DNA of 32,599 bases from Eubacteriales bacterium. Lineage in GTDB: Bacteria; Bacillota; Clostridia; Lachnospirales; Lachnospiraceae. The stretch lies in the NCBI GenBank assembly GCA_030524175.1, contig JAUNHC010000053.1, forward strand, positions 1 to 32,599, given 5' to 3'. Every line of letters starts with the position of its first letter. Within the stretch, counting starts at the first letter, position 1. The notes beneath the pieces were generated by a model. That model had not been told where the DNA came from and did not search any database. It worked only from the letters and a program-made list of their open reading frames with translations. The position numbers and the translations under genes are program-made. Shown here in pieces: positions 23,774 through 29,891 of this stretch.

Positions 23774-24697
23774 ATGCGCAAAGGTATGGCAGGAATAACA
23801 GTTTTCCTGTGTGCGGCACTGTTGAGCGGCTGCAGTCAGGAGGACGGGGTGAGGACGGACGGGTATGAATATTTGATCGGTGTCAGTCTTACCAATGTTA
23901 TGGAACCTTGGTTGAATAATCTTGTCCAGGTGATTTCCGCAAGGGGAGAAGAAGGCGGCGTAAATCTTATTTTCCGGGATGCGGCAGGCAGTACGGAGAA
24001 GCAGATACAGGATATCCAGGCGCTCATGGAATGTGGGGTTGATCTCCTGATCTTGTCGCCGGACGGCAGCGATTCCCTCAATGATGTGATGGAAGAGGTG
24101 TTTGAGGAAATTCCTGTTGTTGTGGTGGGAGTGGAGCCGGGCAGCCAGGCATATACCACAGTGATCCAGGCCGATGATGAAGGAATCGGAAAGATGGCCG
24201 GGGAGTATATTTTTGATGAGCTTTATAGTGAAGGGGACAAAATCGTTGTCATACAGGGTGTGGATGGTTCCCCTATTTCCAGCAGCAGACTAAAGGGATT
24301 CCAGGAGGCGGCTGAGGGAAAAATCCCTCCGGAGCAGATCACCTACCATTACGGGGAATGGCTGCGGGATGTGGCAGAGCAGAGAATGAAGGACTTTCTG
24401 GTGGTCTACGGAAAGCCGGACGTGGTGTTTGCATTTAACGATGAGATGGCATATGGCGCCTGTCTGGCCTGCGAGCAGCTGCGGTTGGACGACGGAGTGA
24501 GCTTTATCGGAGTGGATGGATTCGAAGGTGAGATTGCAGGTTTGAATCTTGTGGAGAAAGGAATCCTGGACGCAACGATCCAGAGTCCGGATTTTGGAGG
24601 TCTGGCTTATGACACTGCGCTGGAAATCTTAAAAGGAAATAAAGTGGAACGGAATATAACCATTGTGCCGAAGCTGATCAGTGCAGAGGAATCATAG
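23774..24697 (+). CDS. Lipoprotein sugar-binding protein, likely sensor subunit of the YesM-type kinase
   Basis: The 307-residue protein starts at the ATG at 23774 with AGGGGG just upstream. The signal peptide ends in a lipobox (ALLSGC, Cys about 20). The mature domain is a paralogue of the ABC binding protein in the same window: IGVSLTNVMEPWL against IGMSQCNLGEPWR, FAFNDEMAYGA against LALNDPMAEGA, and GVDGFE against GFDGLP. The Arg of LLDRK is not kept (VVVGVE), so ligand affinity or specificity may differ. It has no permease or ATPase of its own and is the third gene of the sensor operon. By analogy with XylFII-LytS it probably presents ligand to the kinase, though it could also share the upstream transporter. 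Confidence 0.9.
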   Translation: MRKGMAGITVFLCAALLSGCSQEDGVRTDGYEYLIGVSLTNVMEPWLNNLVQVISARGEEGGVNLIFRDAAGSTEKQIQDIQALMECGVDLLILSPDGSDSLNDVMEEVFEEIPVVVVGVEPGSQAYTTVIQADDEGIGKMAGEYIFDELYSEGDKIVVIQGVDGSPISSSRLKGFQEAAEGKIPPEQITYHYGEWLRDVAEQRMKDFLVVYGKPDVVFAFNDEMAYGACLACEQLRLDDGVSFIGVDGFEGEIAGLNLVEKGILDATIQSPDFGGLAYDTALEILKGNKVERNITIVPKLISAEES

Positions 24698-24811
24698 GCT
24701 GTCAGGCAGATGCAAGTCATAAATTAACATAGGATACTGGCAAAATACATAAATAAGACATCAGTAAATTGTGCATAACAGCCAAAGATAATAAAAGTAA
24801 CCGCTGTATTA

Positions 24812-24840
24812 TTGACAATTATGGACAGTGAAATTATAAT
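24812..24840 (+). promoter_or_regulatory. Fully consensus sigma-A promoter of the PLP enzyme/NhaC operon
   Basis: TTGACA (24812-24817), 17 bp, TATAAT (24835-24840). A promoter this strong needs a repressor, and a palindromic operator lies immediately downstream. Confidence 0.9.
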
Positions 24841-24852
24841 TGGCCTATAAAT

Positions 24853-24871
24853 TGGTTCAACCAGTGAACCA
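24853..24871. promoter_or_regulatory. 19-bp palindromic operator, GntR type
   Basis: TGGTTCA-ACCAG-TGAACCA is a perfect 7-bp inverted repeat beginning 12 bp after the -10, that is, just after the expected transcription start. The TGGT...ACCA form is typical of FadR/FCD-subfamily GntR sites, and a GntR/FCD gene lies 4 kb downstream. Confidence 0.7.
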
Positions 24872-24906
24872 TTAAACCAAAATATGGAAAGGTTTGGAGG
24901 ATAAAC

Positions 24907-26073
24907 ATGGCAGACAAGCAGGATTTATTGGCAATGACACATCTGGGGGAGGAGCCGTCAAAGTATATGAAAGCGGTGACCCCGCCTGTTTTTATGAACT
25001 CCCTTCACGTATTTGATTCAGTGGAGGATTATTTTTCTGTAGATATCTTTAAGGACGATTTTTATTATGGCAGGGCATCTAACCCCACAGTTTCCATTTT
25101 AGAAAAGAAACTGGCAGCACTGGAGCACGGCAGCAGGGCAGTTGTTTTTTCCGCAGGAATGGCAGCATGTGCAGCGGCAATCCTGGCTGTTTGCAAAACC
25201 GGCAGCCATATTATCTGTATGAAGGAGAGCTACGGACCTGTGCAGCATCTTCTTAATGATTTTCTCAGTGAAAAAATGAATATCAGCGTATCTTATGTCC
25301 AGGGTACAAGGGTGGAAGAGTTTGAGGAGGCTATCCGGCCTGAGACGGATATGATAATTCTTGAAAGTCCCTCTACTTTGCTGTTTTCTGTTGTGGATCT
25401 TGAGGGGGTGGCTAAGATTGCCAGGAAGCACGGAATCAAGACTTATATTGACAATACATATTCCACGCCTGTTTTCCAGAAGCCCCTTGATATGGGGATT
25501 GACCTGGTCATGCATACAATGACGAAATATATCGGGGGTCACAGTGACTTGATCGGAGGTGTCCTGATTTCCAAGGATGAAGAATTCATGGAGAAAATCA
25601 TGGTGCAGAGAGACTGGTTCGGGGGAGTGTTAGGGCCTATGGAAGCATGGCTGGCAATCCGGGGGCTTCGTACACTTGACGTAAGGATGGAGAGACACCA
25701 TGAGACTGCTTTGAAGGTTGCAGAATTTCTTGAAAACCACCCAAAAGTGAAACGTGTTTTTTATACGGGACTTAAATCTCATCCTCAGTATGAACTGGCA
25801 CGCAGACAGCAAAAAGGTGAGTGCGGCCTTATGACTATTGAAATTGACGGCACTGCGGAGCAGACTGCTGAATTTGTGAACAGCCTGAAGCTGTTCGGGA
25901 TCGGATGTTCCTGGGGCGGCTTTGAGAGCCTTGCCATTGCTTATACTTATAATTGGGACGAAGAGCAGCAAGCTTTTCTTAATGTGAACAGAAGCATTGT
26001 CCGGCTTCACTGCGGACTGGAAGGAACAGAAAATCTGATTGAGGACCTGGCTCAGGCCCTGGACAAAATTTAA
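24907..26073 (+). CDS. PLP-dependent Cys/Met-metabolism enzyme (methionine gamma-lyase/cystathionine synthase-lyase family)
   Basis: This 388-residue cytoplasmic enzyme has family length. Visible sites: YGRASNP (54-60), whose Tyr and Arg contact the cofactor phosphate of the neighbouring subunit; SAGMAA (82-87); Asp182 in IDNTYSTP for the pyridine nitrogen; the Schiff-base Lys207 in TMTKYIGGHSD; and RLHCGLE near the end, whose Arg binds the substrate carboxylate. The usual ESPTNP stretch is changed to ESPSTLL (153-159), a difference near the active site. The reaction could be methionine gamma-lyase, cystathionine lyase or homocysteine formation. The coupled NhaC-type transporter and GntR/FCD control favour a catabolic role (inference). 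GGAGG precedes the ATG; the next gene follows after 15 nt. Confidence 0.92.
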   Translation: MADKQDLLAMTHLGEEPSKYMKAVTPPVFMNSLHVFDSVEDYFSVDIFKDDFYYGRASNPTVSILEKKLAALEHGSRAVVFSAGMAACAAAILAVCKTGSHIICMKESYGPVQHLLNDFLSEKMNISVSYVQGTRVEEFEEAIRPETDMIILESPSTLLFSVVDLEGVAKIARKHGIKTYIDNTYSTPVFQKPLDMGIDLVMHTMTKYIGGHSDLIGGVLISKDEEFMEKIMVQRDWFGGVLGPMEAWLAIRGLRTLDVRMERHHETALKVAEFLENHPKVKRVFYTGLKSHPQYELARRQQKGECGLMTIEIDGTAEQTAEFVNSLKLFGIGCSWGGFESLAIAYTYNWDEEQQAFLNVNRSIVRLHCGLEGTENLIEDLAQALDKI

Positions 26074-26088
26074 CGACGGAGGCATATT

Positions 26089-27579
26089 ATGGAGACAAAA
26101 GATAACGTTAAAACTGCAAAAAAACCAGGACTTTTTATCGCAGCCTTGCCCTTGATCTTTATGTTTGTGGTGCTGTTTACAGGGCTGATCATTTACAGCG
26201 TAGACATTAAAATACTTCTTTTACTGTGCGCTGCTTTTACTATTGTACTGTCCCTTTTTCTGGGGCATACCTGGAAGGAAGTAGAGGAAGAGATAGTCGC
26301 TAAGTTGGCTAAGGCTTTCCCTGCCATCATGATACTGATCACAGTGGGTCTTATGATAGGCGCCTGGATCGTCAGCGGCACCATCCCATTTTTAGTGTAC
26401 ATAGGGCTTCAGATCATCAGCCCTAAATTTATTATTGTGACCTCCTTTTTAGTTACCGTTATCCTCTCTGTGAGTACAGGTACTTCCTGGGGAGCGGCCG
26501 GAACAGTAGGAGCAGCCCTTATGAGTGTGGCAGCCGGTATGGGAGCGCCCCTTCCGGCAGTTGCAGGAGCGATTGTTGCAGGAGCTTATTTCGGAGATAA
26601 AATGTCACCTCTTTCCGACAGTACCAATATGTCTGCCATTGCAACTAACACTAACCTTTATAAACACATCGGGCATATGTTTTATACTACGATCCCGGGC
26701 TTTATTGTGAGCTGTGCGGTGTATATTTTCGCCGGAATGTCATTTGCCAGCAGCGGAGAGATCAGCCAGGTAGATGCCATTATAGAAACCCTTGCAGAAT
26801 TGTTTAACCTAAGTATGCCTGCGGGACTTCTTCTGCTGATCCCTCCTGTCATAGTGGTAGCAGGTTCACTGAAGAAAAAGCCTACCATTCCGGTAATGAT
26901 GATTTCATCAGCAGTGGCTGTTGTCATCGCTATGGCTGTACAGGGATTTTCCTTTGAAACCTGTGCAACAAGTATGGTAAACGGATTTAAGATGGAAATG
27001 TTTGTAAACCCGGCAGCAGATATCACCAACATGGTGCAGGAAGTCCCTAATCTGCTTCAGCGCGGCGGTATGTCATCCATGATGAACACTGCCCTCATGG
27101 CATTCTGTGCGTTCGGATTCATCGGAGCGCTTACTGTTTCCGGAAGCCTTGATGTGATTTTGTCACATATTATGAAATACGTACACAGTACAGGTCAGCT
27201 CATCACTACCACAGCAATTTTAGGCGTGATCATAATTACAGTAATAGGGGAAGCATCTGTCACCTTCCTCATGATCGGCGGCTTGTTTAAAGACGAATAC
27301 GTAAAAAGAGGACTGGAGACAAAGAATCTTTCCCGTACTTTGGAAGACAGTATCACAGTAGTGGAACCTCTGGTTCCCTGGTCTCTGGCCGGAGTTTATA
27401 TGAGCTCTACCCTGGGAGTTCCCACAGCACAGTATGCACCTTGGGCATGCCTGTGTTACACTGGTGTGATTTTTGCCGTGATCTGGGGCTTTACCGGGTT
27501 TGGTATTGCGAAGATCAAAAAGGGCGGAGATAACTATGAGGATTATGTGGAGCTGACAGGAGAAGAAATGGAAGCATAA
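26089..27579 (+). CDS. NhaC-family Na+/H+ antiporter-like transporter, possibly for an amino acid
   Basis: The 496-residue protein has 11-12 hydrophobic segments. NhaC-family signatures are present: GTSWGAAGTVGAAL around 128-141, GAYFGDKMSPLSDSTNMSA near 165-183 and, in the last third, the VEPLVPWSLAG segment. Members exchange Na+ or H+ for cations or organic acids, and comparative-genomic work assigned some (MetT) to methionine uptake. Being 15 nt behind a Cys/Met-metabolism PLP enzyme makes sulfur amino acid import a plausible role. The N-terminus is short and basic, with a good ribosome site (GACGGAGG). A terminator follows directly. Confidence 0.9.
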   Translation: METKDNVKTAKKPGLFIAALPLIFMFVVLFTGLIIYSVDIKILLLLCAAFTIVLSLFLGHTWKEVEEEIVAKLAKAFPAIMILITVGLMIGAWIVSGTIPFLVYIGLQIISPKFIIVTSFLVTVILSVSTGTSWGAAGTVGAALMSVAAGMGAPLPAVAGAIVAGAYFGDKMSPLSDSTNMSAIATNTNLYKHIGHMFYTTIPGFIVSCAVYIFAGMSFASSGEISQVDAIIETLAELFNLSMPAGLLLLIPPVIVVAGSLKKKPTIPVMMISSAVAVVIAMAVQGFSFETCATSMVNGFKMEMFVNPAADITNMVQEVPNLLQRGGMSSMMNTALMAFCAFGFIGALTVSGSLDVILSHIMKYVHSTGQLITTTAILGVIIITVIGEASVTFLMIGGLFKDEYVKRGLETKNLSRTLEDSITVVEPLVPWSLAGVYMSSTLGVPTAQYAPWACLCYTGVIFAVIWGFTGFGIAKIKKGGDNYEDYVELTGEEMEA

Positions 27580-27596
27580 GAATAGGCAGCAAAAGA

Positions 27597-27645
27597 AAAC
27601 GCATTTCCCATGTGCCATTGGTAATGGTATGGGAGATGCGTTTTT
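27597..27645 (+). terminator. Terminator of the PLP enzyme/NhaC operon
   Basis: AAACGCAT-T-TCCCAT pairs with ATGGGA-G-ATGCGTTT around the central loop, ending in TTTTT, 17 nt after the stop. Confidence 0.85.
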
Positions 27646-27665
27646 ATAGTATAAGAGCTATTGTA

Positions 27666-28082
27666 TTAAGGTATTCTATGCCGGTTACGTGATGTTATTA
27701 ACCTAATTGCGGTGAGCGCACCTCCCAGTATGAGGTATCCCCAAAAGTATGGAATTATCAGTTCCCGTACAAAGATAGGTTCATCTGGTTGCAAAGGACT
27801 GATTATCACATGTACTTTCACAGTATCTCCATAACTTTCAAAAAGTGCCTTTGGTAAAAACACATTGTATATTTTATCCTGATAGCCTATACTTACTTGC
27901 GTTGAGAATGCGTGATGGTTTTTTATCACAGAGTAAATCTGGCCATTAACTTCCTGGCTGTATTTAAATTTATAATGATAACGGAAAAAATCTTTATTTG
28001 ACCACAAAAAAGTTAGTACAAACCCTATCATTAAGAAGAAAATAATTGTCATTATTGTTTTCTTTTTCATCAAACCCCTCAT
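27666..28082 (-). CDS. Small membrane protein with two helices and an extracytoplasmic beta domain
   Basis: The 138-residue protein has a basic start, TM1 at about 8-27 (TIMTIIFFLMIGFVLTFLW), a middle region of strands (YSQEVNGQIYSVIKNHHAF, then VSIGYQDKIYNVFLP), TM2 at about 110-127 and a basic end. The layout resembles DUF3592-like proteins, but the family is not certain. Two starts are possible. The ATG at 28082 overlaps an upstream stop (ATGA) but lacks a ribosome site. The ATG at 28070 has GAGGGG 4 nt before it. Function unknown. It is convergent with the NhaC-type gene. Confidence 0.7.
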   Translation of the reverse strand: MRGLMKKKTIMTIIFFLMIGFVLTFLWSNKDFFRYHYKFKYSQEVNGQIYSVIKNHHAFSTQVSIGYQDKIYNVFLPKALFESYGDTVKVHVIISPLQPDEPIFVRELIIPYFWGYLILGGALTAIRLITSRNRHRIP

Positions 28083-28225
28083 AAATAATCATCAAAATTG
28101 TATAATTCTTCTGTAGCAGCGTTAACATAAGCAACTGTAGCATCATTCTCATACATTGCTGTAGGTACTATTTGTTGGCTCCGGCTTTCTACGCTGCCTG
28201 TCCGTACTAAAGGCGATTTGTCCGG
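28079..28225 (-). pseudogene. Remnant of a gene end (48 codons) between GntR and the small membrane protein
   Basis: Directly after the GntR stop (28226-28228) the same frame stays open for 48 codons (PDKSPLVRTG to TEELYNFDDYL) and ends with a TGA that overlaps the ATG at 28082. An ATGA overlap is a mark of a real operon junction, yet the open stretch has no start with a ribosome site. It looks like the C-terminal tail of a deleted gene that once preceded the membrane protein. The original product was not recognised. Chance openness is possible. Confidence 0.35.
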
Positions 28226-28933
28226 TTAATCTTCCTCTGAGCTTGCATTCTTTAATGAAAACCCATAATTATTAATCGTGTTGATAGAATCCAGGGCGGC
28301 TGCGGAATTGCCGTTTTCAATGGCCTTTGCCAGATTAAGATGGTCTGGGACTGTTGTAAGCCATACAGAGTCATTTTCGCAGTCAGCGTCCTCGCGGCGT
28401 ACAAAGCGGTCGTCGCGGATCCTGTTGATCAGCTGGTGAATGGCAGAGTTACGGCCCATTTTGTACAGCTTGCTGTGGAAGCTGTGGTCAAGAGTATGGC
28501 TGTAAATATTTTCCCGGAACATCTCCATCATTTCAGAAGCTATAGAAATCAGCTCGTCTTTCTGTTCCCGGGTTCCTCTGGCAATGGCGTTAAGCACAGC
28601 CTGATGGTCAAGAGTGGTCTGAAGCTCCTGGAGTTCCTCCAATGTGCACTCTGTGAGGCGTACAGATAAGGTACTCTTTTCGCCGTAAGGGTTGCTTACG
28701 AAGACACCGCTGCCTGTTTTTACGTAAATGAGTCCCCGGTCTTCCAGAATCCGCAGTGCTTCACGCACAGAGTTCCGGCTTGTCTGAAGCATGGCCGCCA
28801 TATCACGTTCGGAAGGCAGTTTATCCCCGGGCTGAAGGTCATTGATTTTTATATAGCTGTAGATGGAATCGGATATCTTTAAATATAAGGATTCCTTTTC
28901 CACAGGCTTTAATGAAACTTTTTTCTTTTCCAT
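28226..28933 (-). CDS. GntR-family transcriptional regulator, FadR/FCD type
   Basis: The 235-residue protein has a winged helix (about 12-80; YIKINDLQPGDKLPSERDMA then LQTSRNSVREALRILEDRGL) and a C-terminal all-helical FCD domain (about 95-225). Metal-ligand-type residues of that domain appear as the Asp/His pattern around HTLDHSFHSKLY. FCD regulators sense organic or amino acids and usually repress. It has its own promoter and lies convergent to the PLP enzyme/NhaC operon, whose promoter carries a matching palindrome; that operon is the likely target. AGAGGA precedes the ATG by a few nt. Confidence 0.94.
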   Translation of the reverse strand: MEKKKVSLKPVEKESLYLKISDSIYSYIKINDLQPGDKLPSERDMAAMLQTSRNSVREALRILEDRGLIYVKTGSGVFVSNPYGEKSTLSVRLTECTLEELQELQTTLDHQAVLNAIARGTREQKDELISIASEMMEMFRENIYSHTLDHSFHSKLYKMGRNSAIHQLINRIRDDRFVRREDADCENDSVWLTTVPDHLNLAKAIENGNSAAALDSINTINNYGFSLKNASSEED

Positions 28934-28966
28934 GTTTTCCTCTTTTGCTTACCATAGTTTGTTTAG

Positions 28967-28996
28967 ATTATACGGCAATGTGGCAGAGTGCGTCAA
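28967..28996 (-). promoter_or_regulatory. Sigma-A promoter of the GntR gene
   Basis: On the minus strand TTGACG (28996-28991) and consensus TATAAT (28972-28967) are 18 bp apart, 34 nt upstream of the start. The TGGTTCA palindrome of the PLP enzyme operon is not repeated here, so autoregulation through that site is not evident. Confidence 0.75.
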
Positions 28997-29022
28997 GCAA
29001 AGTAATGATCAAACCGGAGCAG

Positions 29023-29045
29023 TACTGGTCACGGAGTGAACAGTA
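29023..29045. repeat. Imperfect palindrome, REP-like
   Basis: TACTG-G-TCAC pairs with GTGA-A-CAGTA around GGA, with one G-A mismatch. It lies between the GntR promoter and the terminator of the glucosidase operon. Its position in a gap between genes suggests a small dispersed repeat or an operator; only one copy is visible here. Confidence 0.4.
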
Positions 29046-29049
29046 ACCC

Positions 29050-29089
29050 GGAGCTAAAAAGAAAACCTGCCGGAATACTCAGGCAGGTT
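29050..29089 (-). terminator. Terminator of the GH3/GtrA operon
   Basis: On the minus strand AACCTGCC (29089-29082) pairs with GGCAGGTT (29071-29064), followed by TTCTTTTTAG. It lies about 65 nt after the GtrA-family stop. Confidence 0.85.
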
Positions 29090-29155
29090 AAAGTGTGTTT
29101 GGAAATTGCTTTTGGCAAGATGTGCATCACCCCGGTATAGCCGGTCATCATTGTT

Positions 29156-29764
29156 TTATTTCTTTTTTCCGTCACCTTCCGGAAAAATGATTTTGAAGAC
29201 AAAGAAGAAAATTACCATGGATACACCGCCGGTGATCACTGTTACCAGGATGTTGTAAACTGCCGGTGAAAAATGTACTGCGGCTATAGGCATCCACAAA
29301 TTGTTAAAGCCATTGCAGATAAGAGAGATCACGATCCAGGCGATAAAATACCACATGGCCTGATAAGCAACATTCCCATGGCTCTTAAATGTCAGATTTC
29401 TCTGCAGTGGGAAATTGATGCACTGTGCCAGGAAGGTACCCAGCCAATAACTGATGGTATAACCCAGTCCTCCGCCGATGACTACGGCGCCCATTGCATC
29501 ATAGTGTACCGGAGTACCGATGAGACTCCAGGTAAAATCCACTCCAAAAAGACTCATGGCTGCCTGCGGCACCATAAATTCCGTGCCGGCTAATCCCATA
29601 CCGAGAATACCCGGCAGGAATGTAAATACAAGGTACTGAAAAATCGTCACGCCATTGCTGAAAATGAAAAACAAACCTATCTGATAAATCCACTTTGCCA
29701 GTTTCGGATGATTCTTGGAAAATGGTTCCCAAATCCCCATCCATGCTTCTTTAACTGCTCCCAT
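29156..29764 (-). CDS. GtrA-family membrane protein
   Basis: The 202-residue protein has four membrane segments (about 25-50, 88-115, 138-158 and 170-193). The GtrA-type loop after the second (QCINFPLQRNLTFKSHGN) takes the place of the usual FxxNRxWTF motif. GtrA proteins are thought to help flip or present lipid-linked sugars for surface glycan modification, but this is shown for few members. It is longer than minimal members (about 130 residues), with an N-terminal extension and an insertion of about 30 residues between helices 1 and 2. It lies 106 nt downstream of the GH3 glucosidase, with AGGAGGA before the ATG, so it is probably co-transcribed. Confidence 0.85.
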   Translation of the reverse strand: MGAVKEAWMGIWEPFSKNHPKLAKWIYQIGLFFIFSNGVTIFQYLVFTFLPGILGMGLAGTEFMVPQAAMSLFGVDFTWSLIGTPVHYDAMGAVVIGGGLGYTISYWLGTFLAQCINFPLQRNLTFKSHGNVAYQAMWYFIAWIVISLICNGFNNLWMPIAAVHFSPAVYNILVTVITGGVSMVIFFFVFKIIFPEGDGKKK

Positions 29765-29828
29765 TACTTAATCCTCCTTTATGTACACGGCAGAAAGCCC
29801 GCCTTTTATTTCCGTCACAGCCTTCTGT

Positions 29829-29891
29829 TCATTTGCCTGAAAACATCTTTTATTTGCCCGAATGCTTTCTTTACTTGCCCGAGAGTTTCCT
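29829..29891 (-). repeat. Three 21-bp in-frame repeats, each encoding a stop (SGK-stop)
   Basis: Reading in the glucosidase frame, the units are RKLSGK-stop (29891-29871), RKHSGK-stop (29870-29850) and KMFSGK-stop (29849-29829). The last three codons (GGC AAR, then TAA, TAA or TGA) are nearly identical while the first ones have drifted. The first unit is the real end of the GH3 protein; the others are downstream copies in the same frame. Confidence 0.8.

Noticed and set aside
24841-24906. SAM (S-box) or T-box riboswitch before the Cys/Met enzyme
   Set aside because: The leader is only about 60 nt, is mostly taken by the palindromic operator, and lacks the conserved core and a terminator.
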